Shown: positions 1 through 9,112 of the stretch, piece by piece
Numbering within the stretch: position 1 is the stretch's first letter
Layout of the letters: each line of letters opens with the position of its first letter
DNA from: Chloromonas sp. AAM2
Taxonomy: Eukaryota > Chlorophyta > Chlorophyceae > Chlamydomonadales > Chlamydomonadaceae
Assembly (NCBI GenBank): GCA_004335635.1
Contig: QAXH01001854.1
Coordinates: 1-13,650, forward strand
DNA length: 13,650 bases
Reading direction: 5' to 3'
Notes under the pieces: model-generated
Databases searched by the model: none
The model's input: the letters and a program-made list of their open reading frames with translations, nothing else
What the model was told of the DNA's origin: nothing
Position numbers and translations under genes: made by a program

Positions 1-108
1 CTACAACACAAACTGCTGGCACAAAAGCAGTCAGACACTCATGACGGTACTGAAAGCATATGTAATACCCCTAAACACCTAGGACTACCTGCATGTCGCA
101 TCTGAAAG

Positions 109-252
109 TCTAGGACTAAATCCCGTGATGCTAGGGCTGCTTGGCTTGCGGAAGATCCTGCACCTCAGCTGTTGTATGTGCCTGGCCAGTCCAACCCGCT
201 GCCTAAGCTGAGGAATCAGATCGAGCAGTGGGATAGGAAGGGTTGGCAGTAA
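109..252 (+). CDS. Last exon of a gene truncated by the left edge; unknown protein
   Basis: An open stretch of about 45 codons ends in TAA at 250-252. It contains the residues KSRDARAAWLAED and, later, YVPGQSNPLPKLRNQIEQWD, a hydrophilic and well-mixed composition typical of real protein. The frame is closed just upstream by a TGA at 103-105, so the exon must begin at a splice acceptor. The likely one is the AG at 112-113 (exon from 114); an AG at 107-108 (exon from 109) is also possible. There is no in-frame ATG, so the rest of the protein lies left of the window. Two TGTAA signals follow about 145 and 175 bases after the stop, as expected for an algal 3' end. I do not recognise the family. 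It could be the tail of a transposon-encoded protein or of a host gene; nothing here decides this. Confidence 0.5.
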   Translation, partial: SRTKSRDARAAWLAEDPAPQLLYVPGQSNPLPKLRNQIEQWDRKGWQ

Positions 253-276
253 GGACAGAGCAGTGAGCTTGTAGCC

Positions 277-316
277 TGAGCTTTTGCATTTGCTGTTGAG
301 CTTTTGCATTTGCTGT
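277..316. repeat. Perfect 20-bp tandem duplication
   Basis: The unit TGAGCTTTTGCATTTGCTGT occurs twice head to tail (277-296 and 297-316) with no mismatch. It lies in the presumed 3' untranslated region of the left-edge gene. The perfect identity suggests a recent slippage or duplication event. Confidence 0.9.
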
Positions 317-394
317 GGACACTGCATGGACGTTGACACGGTATTGACACAGTAACTGTTGCGCTTTAGTGTTTGAGTGTGCGTTTTGAGTGGT

Positions 395-428
395 TGTAAT
401 GACCCAGTATCCATGTTGGACCCTGTAA
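395..428 (+). terminator. Polyadenylation signals (two TGTAA) of the left-edge gene
   Basis: TGTAA occurs at 395-399 and 424-428, about 145 and 175 bases past the stop at 252. TGTAA is the established green-algal poly(A) signal, normally 10-20 bases before cleavage. The position is right, but the 5-base word is common by chance. Confidence 0.45.
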
Positions 429-439
429 CATGATGAGTC

Positions 440-920
440 CTGAGTCATGGAGTCCTGTATTGTGTGTTTGTCAAGGACAATGCTTCAAATTTATCCCAGA
501 CCCATGTCCCAGTATTGGCAGTCGCCACCGCCTACCAGCATGCACCATCACCACCATTCAGTGCCAGATGACACTGGTTCATCACCACCTTTACACACAT
601 TACAACCAGTCACACTACCACAAGTGAAATTGTCCCAGAACTGGCAAACTTTTCTTTTTTTCCTAAGCCCCGTTAGCCATAAAAATGGATCACCCAGACA
701 AGTACAAGCCCATTTGGAAACCCATAAGATCTTATCATAGCACCTCATTACTGCTGCCACCTAGTAACCCATCGAACACCACATTTGCAATTGCAGCCTT
801 GTGAGTCCTTGCATGGATCACCCAAAAACTGACAGCTGCGGATCAGTTTCCCCAACTTCTGCTTCGTTCCCCATGCAACCCGCGACAGAGTCTTGCGCAC
901 GCTAGCACGCAGAAGCTAGA
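440..920. other. Intergenic region and presumed 5' leader/promoter of the gene at 921
   Basis: No exon chain is visible here. Open frames of 65-97 codons occur on the + strand, but their peptides are His/Ser/Leu-rich with no splice logic. The only low-complexity stretch is a T-rich run near 651-661. No TATA box is evident. Confidence 0.4.
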
Positions 921-3498
921 ATGGCGGCCCCTTGGAGCGAGAACGCGTATCGTGTAGTGGTAAGCTCAGTGCACACTAGCAATTCAGACCATGAACCTTC
1001 CCGGACCAAACCCCAAGCGGTCAGGACCATCTGGACGGACGATGTCTGTCGCAGGTGGAGTTCAAAAAGGCAAGCTCTGGCGTGAGCCGTGTCATCAACC
1101 TGACCCACAGACCGGACCAATTACCTCCACAGTTCTATGGCCGCATCTCACCCGAGGTAGACACTTAGTCAGCTGATCAATGGAGATGCAACTTTCAGGC
1201 CCTGCGTGGGGGATGTTCATGCAGGGAATGTTTATGTAAGAGGCCTAAGGAGGTTTGATGAGGACAGATGACAGTGACTCGGTCTGCTAGTGAGAGAGGA
1301 TCAGATGAGGGTAGCCCTATGGTTGTTGAATGTGCCTGAGGATTCCGGGAGGTGTGCACTCCCTCCTTGTAAAGGGCCTTTACCACTTCATGTTGCGACA
1401 AGGGTGCCACTACCCTTCTGTGGGGCAAACCTGTCTTGCAGAACTGGTGCACTAGCGCTGACACTGACCTTGACCCTGACAGTTCTTTCAATTCAGTCCA
1501 GTTATATGGCTAACGGGATGCTTTCGGAAGGCGTTCTGTGGGGTGATGGCCACAAGGGCCTCACCACTCCTTGCTGACACGTACAAATTCCCCTTTACTG
1601 AAGAAATTTTTGCAATTTGCGCAATCAGTTGGTGTTTGCGTTGGACGTGCTTCATGGTGTGCACTCCCTCCTCGTGAAGGGCTTGCAGATTTCATTGCAG
1701 GCATGTCCTGTGTCTGGTAAGCTTTGCAACCTCCTGACATGCAAGATTCTCCGACTCTTAAATTGTGACTTTCTGCAATCTCGGCTTACATGCCACTCCG
1801 ACCGTACGTGCGGACAACACTTCAGACTAAAAGCTGAGCGCTGGCTTGCTCACAGGCATGGAGGGCGTTCATGGTGGAGGTGGAGGCGCTCGCAAAGTAT
1901 CACCCGTATGTGGTTCGCCAGGACATTGGACAGTGCTGCTGGAACCTTCAGGGACTCATGTGCTGTAAGTGAGGAGCCGCTGATTGCCAACGTCTCACGG
2001 CTGCTTCACTGCTCTCCAAGCCACGCTGATTAAGGTGCAGGAGGTGCAAAGCGAGCAGCATGCAGAGGCCTTCCTTCTTACCCTCGGCAACTTGAGTTCC
2101 TGGATTTTCTTTTTACTCTTGGCAATTAGAGCTTGTGACATGTCCATCGCCAGGCCCTTGTCCAAGCTTTATCCTGACAATCCAGCTGTGTAAATTATTC
2201 ATAGTGTATGCTGAGTGTGTTTACCAGTTGAATCTTGATCACACATTTGCGATGCAAGGAGGCTAGCAGTACCTACCAGTGCTGCTGACTGCATGCATTG
2301 ATGGTATGTGCCTGAATGCTGTGCGCTGCGCTCACAGTCATCTGCATTGGCTTTGGCATCATGAATCCTGACGGTGGGCACTATGGCGTTTGGACGCGTG
2401 AGGTGAGCTTTGAGCATGGCCACAGCATGGCAAGCAATTGCATGGGCTGCTTGCCTGCACCATGATGCATCATCATGTGTTGACCTGGTCTGATGACCAA
2501 TATACAAGGAGCCAATGATACTCATGCAGCCAGTGCCATTGGCCGTAGTGCTGATAACTGCAGTTGAATCCAGGGTTGCTGTGTATATGTGGTGGCCTGG
2601 GCATTTCCACCTCTAGGGCTGCATGCACAGTCGTCACTTCCTGTGCTGCTAGGCTGACTGAAAGTACTCGAGCGCGTGCGCGTGGGCCCAATTGTGCACC
2701 CCAGGTTAATGATGCCCTGGCGCACCACCAGCCCGTGTTCGCCGCTGGCGGAGTGCACATGAGCCTGCAGTGTGTGCAGAGCTCGCACTTCATCCGGTGT
2801 GACATCGATCCAAATGTGGCGGTCGGTCTGGCAGGTGAGCACTGTCGCTTGCAGTTACAGTTACATGCCCTGTTTCCAATCGCCTCAGTATCTGATCAGC
2901 TTATAGGACTTTCAACTGCAAGGGGTATTGCACCCCATGGTGGGTCTGTTGACCACCATTTTTGCGTAAGGCATTGTGTAAGAAATGATTGTGTAAACCA
3001 AGGCGACCAGCGCTTCGATATTGTGTGCCTGGAATTCTGATCGCTTTTTCTATGATCTGCACATGAGTGCTTACGTGTTGATGCATGCTATGCCAAGTGA
3101 TGTCTCCCTGCCTTGCATATGCAGTTCCTCCCCCTCAATACGACATGAACAAGCCTCCATATGGCGCCCCTCCCCCACAATACGACACCAGCAAGCCACC
3201 TTACGGCGCGCCTCCACCTCAGTACGACACCAGCAAACCCGACGCATACGGGTCCATCCCCCAACAGTATGATACCACAAAGCCGGGTGCCTATGGTGCT
3301 TCTTCACAAGGCTATGCCCCTGCCCCTGCTCCTGCCGGCTACCCCGGGGCTGGCGGCCCGTCAGGCTACGCCCCTGCGCCCGCTGGCTATCCCCCGGCAG
3401 GCTATCCCCCGGCATCAGCGGCTGGCCCTGGTTATGATCCAGGCCCAGCCATGGGATACCAGCCTGAGGGCGCACCAGCAGGCTACCCAACCAAGTGA
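921..3498 (+). CDS. Erf4/golgin-A7-like protein with Pro/Tyr-rich PPxY tail (spliced model)
   Basis: Exons: 921-959 (ATG, starts MAAPWSENAYRVV), 1055-1156, 1856-1964, a 24-base micro-exon 2280-2303 and the last exon 3125-3498. The phases agree throughout and give about 215 residues. Residues 10-83 include QFYGRISPEAWRAFMVEVEA, which recalls the Erf4/golgin-A7 pattern: a basic beta strand, then FP-x-L-x-GRI-x3-EF-x2, then a helix. Cysteines follow in GQCCWNLQGLMC and in a short hydrophobic LLLTACID. Erf4 and GOLGA7 proteins partner DHHC palmitoyltransferases on Golgi/ER membranes and are themselves Cys-acylated; a role here is inferred. The tail has four 14-15-residue repeats starting PPPQYD, then GYP-rich sequence ending in YPTK. 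The first three exons are the firmest part. The micro-exon and the link to the tail are weaker. The donor at 1157 (GTAGAC) is not ideal. In an alternative model the acceptor at 2040 gives a TGA right after LMC, an 83-residue protein with TGTAA at 2189, and the tail exon belongs to another gene or starts at the ATG at 3085. Confidence 0.5.
1351..1682. repeat. Diverged direct repeat pair inside the large second intron
   Basis: A 27-base word starting GGTGTGCACTCCCTCCT is at 1351-1377 and again at 1656-1682 with two differences. Both differences are silent if the + strand is read as GVHSLLVKGL. Similarity decays quickly downstream. The copies lie in the intron 1157-1855 of the Erf4-like gene and may be remains of an old duplicated element or exon. 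Confidence 0.6.
1459..1482. repeat. Imperfect hexamer repeat (TGACNN)4
   Basis: Four consecutive hexamers read TGACAC, TGACCT, TGACCC and TGACAG. It is a short degenerate microsatellite inside the intron 1157-1855; no function is visible. Confidence 0.8.
3127..3300 (+). repeat. Four-copy protein repeat (PPPQYD-x3-KP-x-YG)
   Basis: Four in-frame units of 14, 14, 15 and 15 residues start PPPQYDMNK, PPPQYDTSK, PPPQYDTSK and IPQQYDTTK, and each ends in YGA or YGS. Units 1-3 carry PPQY, a match to the PPxY motif bound by WW domains. From 3301 to 3495 the tail continues as GYAPAP and GYPPA-type repeats, similar in style to the disordered tails of annexin-7-like and other membrane-associated proteins. 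The third unit has lost the PPYG half, and the fourth has lost the PPxY core. Confidence 0.9.
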
Positions 3499-3975
3499 TG
3501 TGCAAGAGCCTGCTTTCGGTATGTGCTAAGATCATGGCGAATGCCACTGGACCAATGGGACAGATTAGCAATGGCAGGCAGGGCCGCAGTGTGGCAGCCA
3601 CATTTGGAGCAGGGCACCAAATGCAATGATATCCAACAATGGCTTTGAATGCGTTACTGCGGGTTGAGTTTGCCACGCCTACAAAGGCTTTGCGACTGTT
3701 ATGCGTGCGTGTCTGGGGGGTGGTGTGGTGTTAGTTAGGGCAAGGGCATCATTCTTTTATACGTCCCCGTTCCCAGCTTCGGTGATTACTGCTCTGTGAC
3801 CTTTCTAGGACTCTCTCTGTACTGCCACTCCGAACTCGTGTATGGTCATATTTTGGGTTTGGCACGCACATGTGACAACTTGTGACAACCTGCCAATTGA
3901 ACTGCGATCACTGACATGTGTTCTCTGCCAGGGAACGCTCTCAGCAACTTGTCCCGTTGTTGGCTCAGATGTTTG

Positions 3976-3980
3976 TGTAA
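3976..3980 (+). terminator. TGTAA polyadenylation signal of the Pro/Tyr-rich gene
   Basis: TGTAA lies 478 bases after the stop at 3496-3498, and no other TGTAA occurs between. A 3' untranslated region near 500 bases is normal for green algae. No coding exon is visible from 3499 to 3975. Confidence 0.5.
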
Positions 3981-3995
3981 CGTTATTCACTGCTG

Positions 3996-4761
3996 TGTGT
4001 ACCAAGTAATTTGAGCTCCGATGCATGAGCGGAGTGACTTGTATACTGCGACAGCCAAGCCATGGCTGCTAAGTTGAAGAGGAGACGGTGGTTAGCGTGG
4101 TAAAGAAAGGCCGTGCAGTGATGTACAACAACCATCAGGCCAAAGCCCCTGTTGCCATGACTTGTGTGGTACGGCAGCACAGAGATGAATGGCAAATCAG
4201 TGTGCTGTCAGAAAGCACGAACAAGGAGACAAGCCGCAACTATTAACGTTGCATGGGAAACGTGGGCTCTGGGAAACTGCAGGTGCATGCTGGCCCTTTG
4301 GCAAACATGCATGGGCAGACAAGTCGCCACACAGAAGGGATGGACGTGTAGCTGGCCCTTGCCCGATCTGAGTGTCCAGCTTTAACACAAAGCTATTACC
4401 GGGCCAATCAGCACTGGGCCTTGACGCTAGTACATGACAGCCGTTTGGCGCCCCTTATGTCGGCTTGCACCATGTGGGATTTACAAGTTTCTGCGGCTGC
4501 GGCGATGCACGCATCGCGTCATGTACCGGTCCGTTGCCATTGAATTCCACTTCAGCCAATCGGCACAGTTGCATGGCGGCGTTTGCAGTTCTGTTTTCAG
4601 AGTCCTGTGCTGGCGCCGTTCGTACGGCACGGTTTTTTTGACCGTCAAGCCGAAGGCGCGGCACAAACCATCATACGCGTCAGAGTACTGTGGTACACGG
4701 GCACACAAGCTCATCAAATCTGCCTTCGACTGGATTCGGAATTCAGTATCGGAATCGCCCA
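3996..4761. other. Intergenic region and 5' leader of the glycosyltransferase-like gene
   Basis: No exon chain was found. A 153-codon + frame (4434-4895) and an overlapping 93-codon - frame (4481-4762) exist, but they oppose each other over the same bases. The + frame also runs through the start of the well-supported CDS in another phase, so neither is called a gene. Confidence 0.4.
4404..4560 (+). promoter_or_regulatory. Two CCAAT boxes upstream of the glycosyltransferase-like gene
   Basis: GGCCAATCAG (CCAAT at 4404-4408) and AGCCAATCGG (CCAAT at 4556-4560) lie about 355 and 200 bases before the ATG at 4762, both in the same orientation. CCAATC is the NF-Y core. No TATA box was seen between them and the ATG. 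The assignment as promoter elements is inference. Confidence 0.3.
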
Positions 4762-7700
4762 ATGTTCAGAGTGCGGCTGCCGCTCAAGAGCAGGGGGAAC
4801 ACTGCCTTTCTGATAGCCGTTCTCTTGTCGAGTTTACTCGTATGCTGGCAATGGAACGGCATGTGGAGAGCTCAGACGAAGCCACCACCGAATGAAATGA
4901 AGGCAGTGGCAACAAATGTGTCGCACACGACTCTTCCAGAGCGGCTCTATCGCCTACAGAGCCTTAAAGAGGTGGGCAAAGGGAATTTCGAGGAGCCGTA
5001 CCGATCTGCGCCATTCAATACCTTCGACATTTGCGCACAAAGCAGCATCAAAGAGCAAGGGCGCACAGGCCCATGATGAAAAGAGAAAGCAGAATAGCTG
5101 CCGACGCGAACGGGACTCGGTTAGGCGGCCGGCGGCATCCAATGTCATGCACGCATGCATGGATAAGCCAGTTTGCAAAGGCAACGATTCAATGGTCACT
5201 CGCAGTGCTCAAAGGCAGCAATTCCTTGCTGGGCATACCGACAACAGTTGCTGAGCCTATGATGCACACCATGCATGCTGCATACCATGGCCAGTACACT
5301 CCCCATAGTTTCTGTTTAAGGTGCACCCCATGATCCCGCCCACCCAGATCACGTGTTCCAGTACCCACTTTTGCTTCCTGCGTGATGCATGCCATGGCAT
5401 CTTGTCCCTGCGTTTGTGTGCAGGCATCCATGGAGCGTGAACACTCTGAAGCCACGTCCCTTCTCAAGGGACTGAATAAGGACGTAGTTGATAAGATTGG
5501 GTCTGACAGGCAAGTGTTTGGCATATCTGCTTGCATCACGTCCCTGCATGTGCATCTTATGAATGATCAATGTTCGCAGATTTGATGCCATAGCCTTTAC
5601 CGTCTCTTGCAAACTTTGTTTGCTCATGTGGTCACTAAGTTGACATCTCGAACTCAAACAATGTCTCTGTGTGCATCGCATGTGCATGGTAAGCGGCTAC
5701 AGCCGCAGCTTCGCTGTGGCTGCTTAATAAGCTGGGGTTCTGCACGTTGGTTGCAGCGTTGACAAGGAGGTGAAGGCGCTTAAGAAGGCACAGAACCAAG
5801 CGCTGGATAAGCTGGCCACGGCACATCAGCTACAACACATGACGTTGATGCGCCGTTTGCGATCGCACGAACAACACAGTGCCGCTGAATTGCCGCTGTC
5901 GGCAAGCACCCGCCGAATGTCTGAGGTAGCTGTACAGCCAAGCAAGGCGTCAATAGACCGCCTGCGATCAGCAGATGCCAACCACATATGCGTGGTGGTG
6001 CGGACGAGCGACCAAGATGCACCAAGGGCCAACCCCGGACCCACAGCGCCCGGTCCGCTACGGCGGCTGGTCGAGAGCTTGCGCAGCACAGACGGCACAT
6101 CGTGGCAGGCATTGCTGGTGGTTGCCGAGCCTTCGCCTGACGTGGAAAGAATGGTTGGACAGCTAGCCGACGTCCGCGTTGAAATGCGCAACGAGGCAAC
6201 AATGGTGAGAAAGGATATCGTGCATTTCCAGCGGTATCAGTGCCGGCGGTGTTATCCGGACGCTGCAGAGCATCCCATGCATACATCAAGTGATTTCAGG
6301 TCGGTGTCTGCCTGCTTGTGTGCAGATGGATGTGCTTGCGCCGCATTTACTGCCATTGAATGCCAAGGACCATCGTGAGCTGGAACTAAACGCAACAGAG
6401 GTCGCCATAGGCAGTAAGTCAAAAGGCAGTTGTTTATATGGTTTTGCCCAGCACTGTGCACGGCCGTTGACAGGACTGGGTCACTCAGCTCAATGCGTTC
6501 AGTAGTAGTTCAAGGCACCGCTTGCCCCACAGTTCTCTGTCAATCCTTGCCACCCTCTCTCAGCCTCCTCAGTCCACACGGCTGCACAAATCATTATTGG
6601 CTTCAGCCATCCTCTTTGCCGCGCCTCACTTCTTGCTTCTGCTCCTTTGCTTTATTATACAGCTTGCTCCCGCCACACGCGTTGGGTGGTGATCACGAGG
6701 GGCGATTATGCCTACGACCCAGACTTCTGGCAGCAGATCGCAAAAGGACCGACCTATGCCAGCATCCTAGCTTTCGATTACTACTCATCAACTTATCGCC
6801 CAACAGGTAACGACCTATCAGAAAGAAAAAGATCATTACCTTGCCAGGACACTGCACTCCTTCCGTCATAGGATAAACGTGACGTGTCGTACGATAATCG
6901 GTGGATAATGATGAGCGTTGGTAGGACAAACACTGAAAGCACAGACACTCTTGTTCAACCTAGCCTATGGTAGACTACCTGAGCCTGTCTATGTGTGATT
7001 GTGTGTGGCTTTGCAGCTACTTGAGGGGGCTGCAGTGTTGCTGCGCCCTGCTGCCCTAAGAGCCGCTACTGGCTCAGTTACTATGCCATGTTCACTACTT
7101 CTGCATGACATGACGCATGTTAATCCAACCATCAACCGTGACCATTTCCCTTGTGAATCATTTCCGTTGCTTGCAGTGAGGCAGTGCAAGCGCTTCAATG
7201 CAAGTTCAAAACCGTCAGCAGCAGGGCTGTGCAAGGCTAACCTGTTGCGTCATGGCCACACCGACCTGGCAGCCGTGGCACTTGACTGGCAGCGGTAAGC
7301 AACGCAAGGCAACTCCGGGAGACAAAAGCACTGCACCAGCCTTGACGATTGCGGAATGGACTGTGCCAGGACTGTGCCATACTTGCTGCATGTGAACGCG
7401 ATGCCGAAAGCCTGTCTTGTGTGTATACAGTCATGCTGACTGCCCATTTCAGACCAAGGCAGGGGTCCACGTGTCTCGTGTGATTGCACGTGCACCAACA
7501 AGCGTGCTTGTGTGTGTGTTTACCTTGGCAGGTGGGGACTTGAGGGCATGAAGTACACTCTGCCCTCGCAGCCGACGGATCAGGTGTGTGTGAGTGGTTT
7601 CTTTCAAATCTCCAGAAAAGCCACACACCACCTGAATGTGCTTGTGCTCTACGAGCGAGAATCATACCAGCATGTTCCTCACAGTTCATTACCAGAACGC

Positions 7701-8176
7701 TCACATCTCTCTCGTGTGCCAGGATCAAAACAGAACCTTGACCGGCCTCAGCCATGAGCCCAAGACATGATGTGCAATGCCACCTCTTGTTGGTTTGAGT
7801 GCAGGCTGAACATGACGCCCAGCTGGTTCAGCACGTTGTGGCCCTTGGGTGGCAGGTGAGCACCGTTGAATACCCCTGGAAACATCGCACTCATTGCTTG
7901 ATGCATAGCAGACAAGAACTTGAACATACAGAAGGCTAGTGGACGTGGACACGTTAGCAGTTGGCACAACTGTGAAGTTCATGGTATGCTCTTCCTCTGA
8001 ACAGGGCTTCAATCACGTGTCTGCTCATTCATGTGTGCATGTCTGCATGTCTGCAGGTTGGCTGGGTAAGCCCGGGCACCCGCTGCCTGATGGCCTGCAG
8101 CCCCAGCCCGCAGCTGTGCGCCATGCAGGGAGGGGTGTGGGACGACAGCACCGTGGAGGAAGGCAGTGCACGGTGA
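4762..8176 (+). CDS. Type II membrane glycosyltransferase-like protein, nine exons
   Basis: Exons: 4762-4971, 5424-5509, 5757-6204, 6326-6413, 6663-6806, 7177-7294, 7532-7583, 7805-7855 and 8057-8176. All eight junctions keep phase, giving 438 residues. A short basic cytosolic N-terminus (MFRVRLPLKSR) is followed by one membrane segment (residues 14-31, AFLIAVLLSSLLVCWQW) and no cleavage site, so it is a signal anchor. Residues 71-140 form a charged heptad-like stem. A GT-A-like domain begins with the strand ICVVVRTSD (about 176-184), continues with WQALLVVAEP, and has RWVVITRGDYAYDPDFW (285-300), where D292 sits at the usual metal/nucleotide-sugar acidic site. LLRHGHTDLAAVALDWQRW (348-366) and a Cys-rich end (C409, C413, C420) follow. 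Sequons are N52, N270 and N333. It probably acts in the Golgi lumen; donor and acceptor are unknown. The ATG at 4762 is the first in its frame. The weakest junction is donor 4972 (GTGGGC). Intron 2 is GC-AG. Confidence 0.8.
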
Positions 8177-8514
8177 GAAGGGGATTCTTTGCAGGGCAGT
8201 AGTCCTTGCGGTGGGGCCATCAGTACAGGAATGCCAACCAGGCCAAACAAAGGGCGTAGTGACAACGTCAGAAGTATGATGAACAGAACAGTGAACAGAG
8301 TATAGTGGACTTTGAAGCAAGTAACATGGTCCATGTTGTATAGGATGACGATGCCAAAGGAAATAAGCTCTGATAACAAGCACAAAGGTTGGTGGGAACA
8401 ACTCCAACATGGCATGAAGGTCGGCGGACGTCAGCACTGGCCACACGTTCTCCTGGGTATTGCTTTCAACAGCACAGCTCAGGCCAACTACAGGTCCAAA
8501 CGTTACTCGGTGTA
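8177..8514 (+). other. 3' untranslated region of the glycosyltransferase-like gene
   Basis: From the stop at 8174-8176 to the TGTAA at 8515 there are 338 bases with no exon that continues the protein in phase. Several open frames occur here on both strands (for example a 179-codon - strand frame at 8009-8548), but they overlap the last exon in antisense and look like shadows. Confidence 0.5.
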
Positions 8515-8519
8515 TGTAA
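8515..8519 (+). terminator. TGTAA polyadenylation signal of the glycosyltransferase-like gene
   Basis: It is the first TGTAA after the stop at 8174-8176, 338 bases downstream, which supports ending the CDS there rather than splicing on. Confidence 0.5.
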
Positions 8520-8631
8520 ACAGGGGGAAGAGGGCGGCCGGGATCCAAAGCCTGCGTGCAGATTTCCTGGGTTTTTTAGCCGCTTGTTAACGCGAAACGC
8601 TCACCAACCTGTCAATGGGATGGTGCAGTGG

Positions 8632-8643
8632 GATGACGTCATC
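8632..8643. promoter_or_regulatory. CRE-type palindrome GATGACGTCATC
   Basis: A perfect 12-base palindrome contains TGACGTCA, the full bZIP/CRE consensus. It lies just past the end of the glycosyltransferase-like transcript, 106 bases before the ATG at 8749 and about 470 before the ATG at 9113. That is a sensible promoter position for the next gene. The function is inferred from the motif and position only. Confidence 0.35.
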
Positions 8644-8748
8644 ATGGGTCATGGGTCGCATCGACAGTGGAAATCTCAGATTCCATACACCAGGAATGGC
8701 GAGTGGCAAGCCAACGTCAACAAAGGTTGATCGTCATGTTGTATTTGC

Positions 8749-8848
8749 ATGTGCAGCTGCTTAACGCGATCAGAAGCTGTGGCACGCACCAAGTCAAAGA
8801 ACGGCTCTCTTGAAGTTGTCAACGTAACCCTAAGCTTCGATCCTACAT
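8749..8848 (+). CDS. Possible alternative first exon of the small C-terminally anchored protein
   Basis: An ATG at 8749 opens a frame starting MCSCLTRSEAVARTKSKN and ending NVTLSFDPT, closed by a strong donor, GTGAGT, at 8849. It leaves one base (T), which joins in phase to the acceptor TCGCAG at 9141-9146, giving FDPT-SFQPATG and then the known exons. With this exon the protein would be 160 residues instead of 138. An acceptor-like TGTGCAG ends at 8756, so the exon could instead be internal, but no upstream exon was found: the only in-phase partner would need a 31-base intron, which is too short. Confidence 0.35.
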
Positions 8849-9112
8849 GTGAGTCATTGGTTGACACGTGCTTTATGTTTAGCAGCCAAATGATGAGCCT
8901 GCTTCTGGCGCATGGCTTGCAGGTGATTGTGGGATTTGTTCACCTACCATGTTGTTATCAGTCACGTGCACTGCAACTGGCTGGAATAGCCTGAGCCTTC
9001 ATTCATCCATACCGATTTCGGCAGACATATAACTGTAGGCTGCAAACGCCTCTTCAGCTACTGGTGTTGCTAATGCTTGTTGCTAAGGCCAGTGTAAAGA
9101 TTTACCGTCGCC

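Noticed and set aside
1617..2033. 138-codon + frame
   Set aside because: It covers exon 1856-1964 in another phase; the phase giving WRAFMVEVEALAKYHPYVV with proper splice sites is much more protein-like.
3071..3676. 201-codon - strand open frame
   Set aside because: It is the antisense of the Pro/Tyr-rich repeat exon; the repetitive CC-rich codons keep the opposite frame free of stops. The + strand reading has a clear protein repeat and an acceptor.
4434..4895. 153-codon + frame and the opposing 93-codon - frame (4481-4762)
   Set aside because: Both look partly protein-like but overlap each other and the promoter/start of the well-supported CDS. Neither has splice or 3' signals.
5780..6289. 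169-codon - strand open frame
   Set aside because: It is antisense to the large third exon, whose + reading joins in phase to exons on both sides.
8173..8279. Continuation of the glycosyltransferase-like CDS through the acceptor TTTGCAG near 8194
   Set aside because: The intron would be 22 bases, too short.
8009..8548. 179-codon - strand open frame
   Set aside because: It is antisense to the last exon and 3' region of the glycosyltransferase-like gene, with no splice or family signal.
8661..8756. Extra upstream exon joined to 8757 in phase
   Set aside because: The reading frames match nicely, but the intron would be only 31 bases, too short for a spliceosome.
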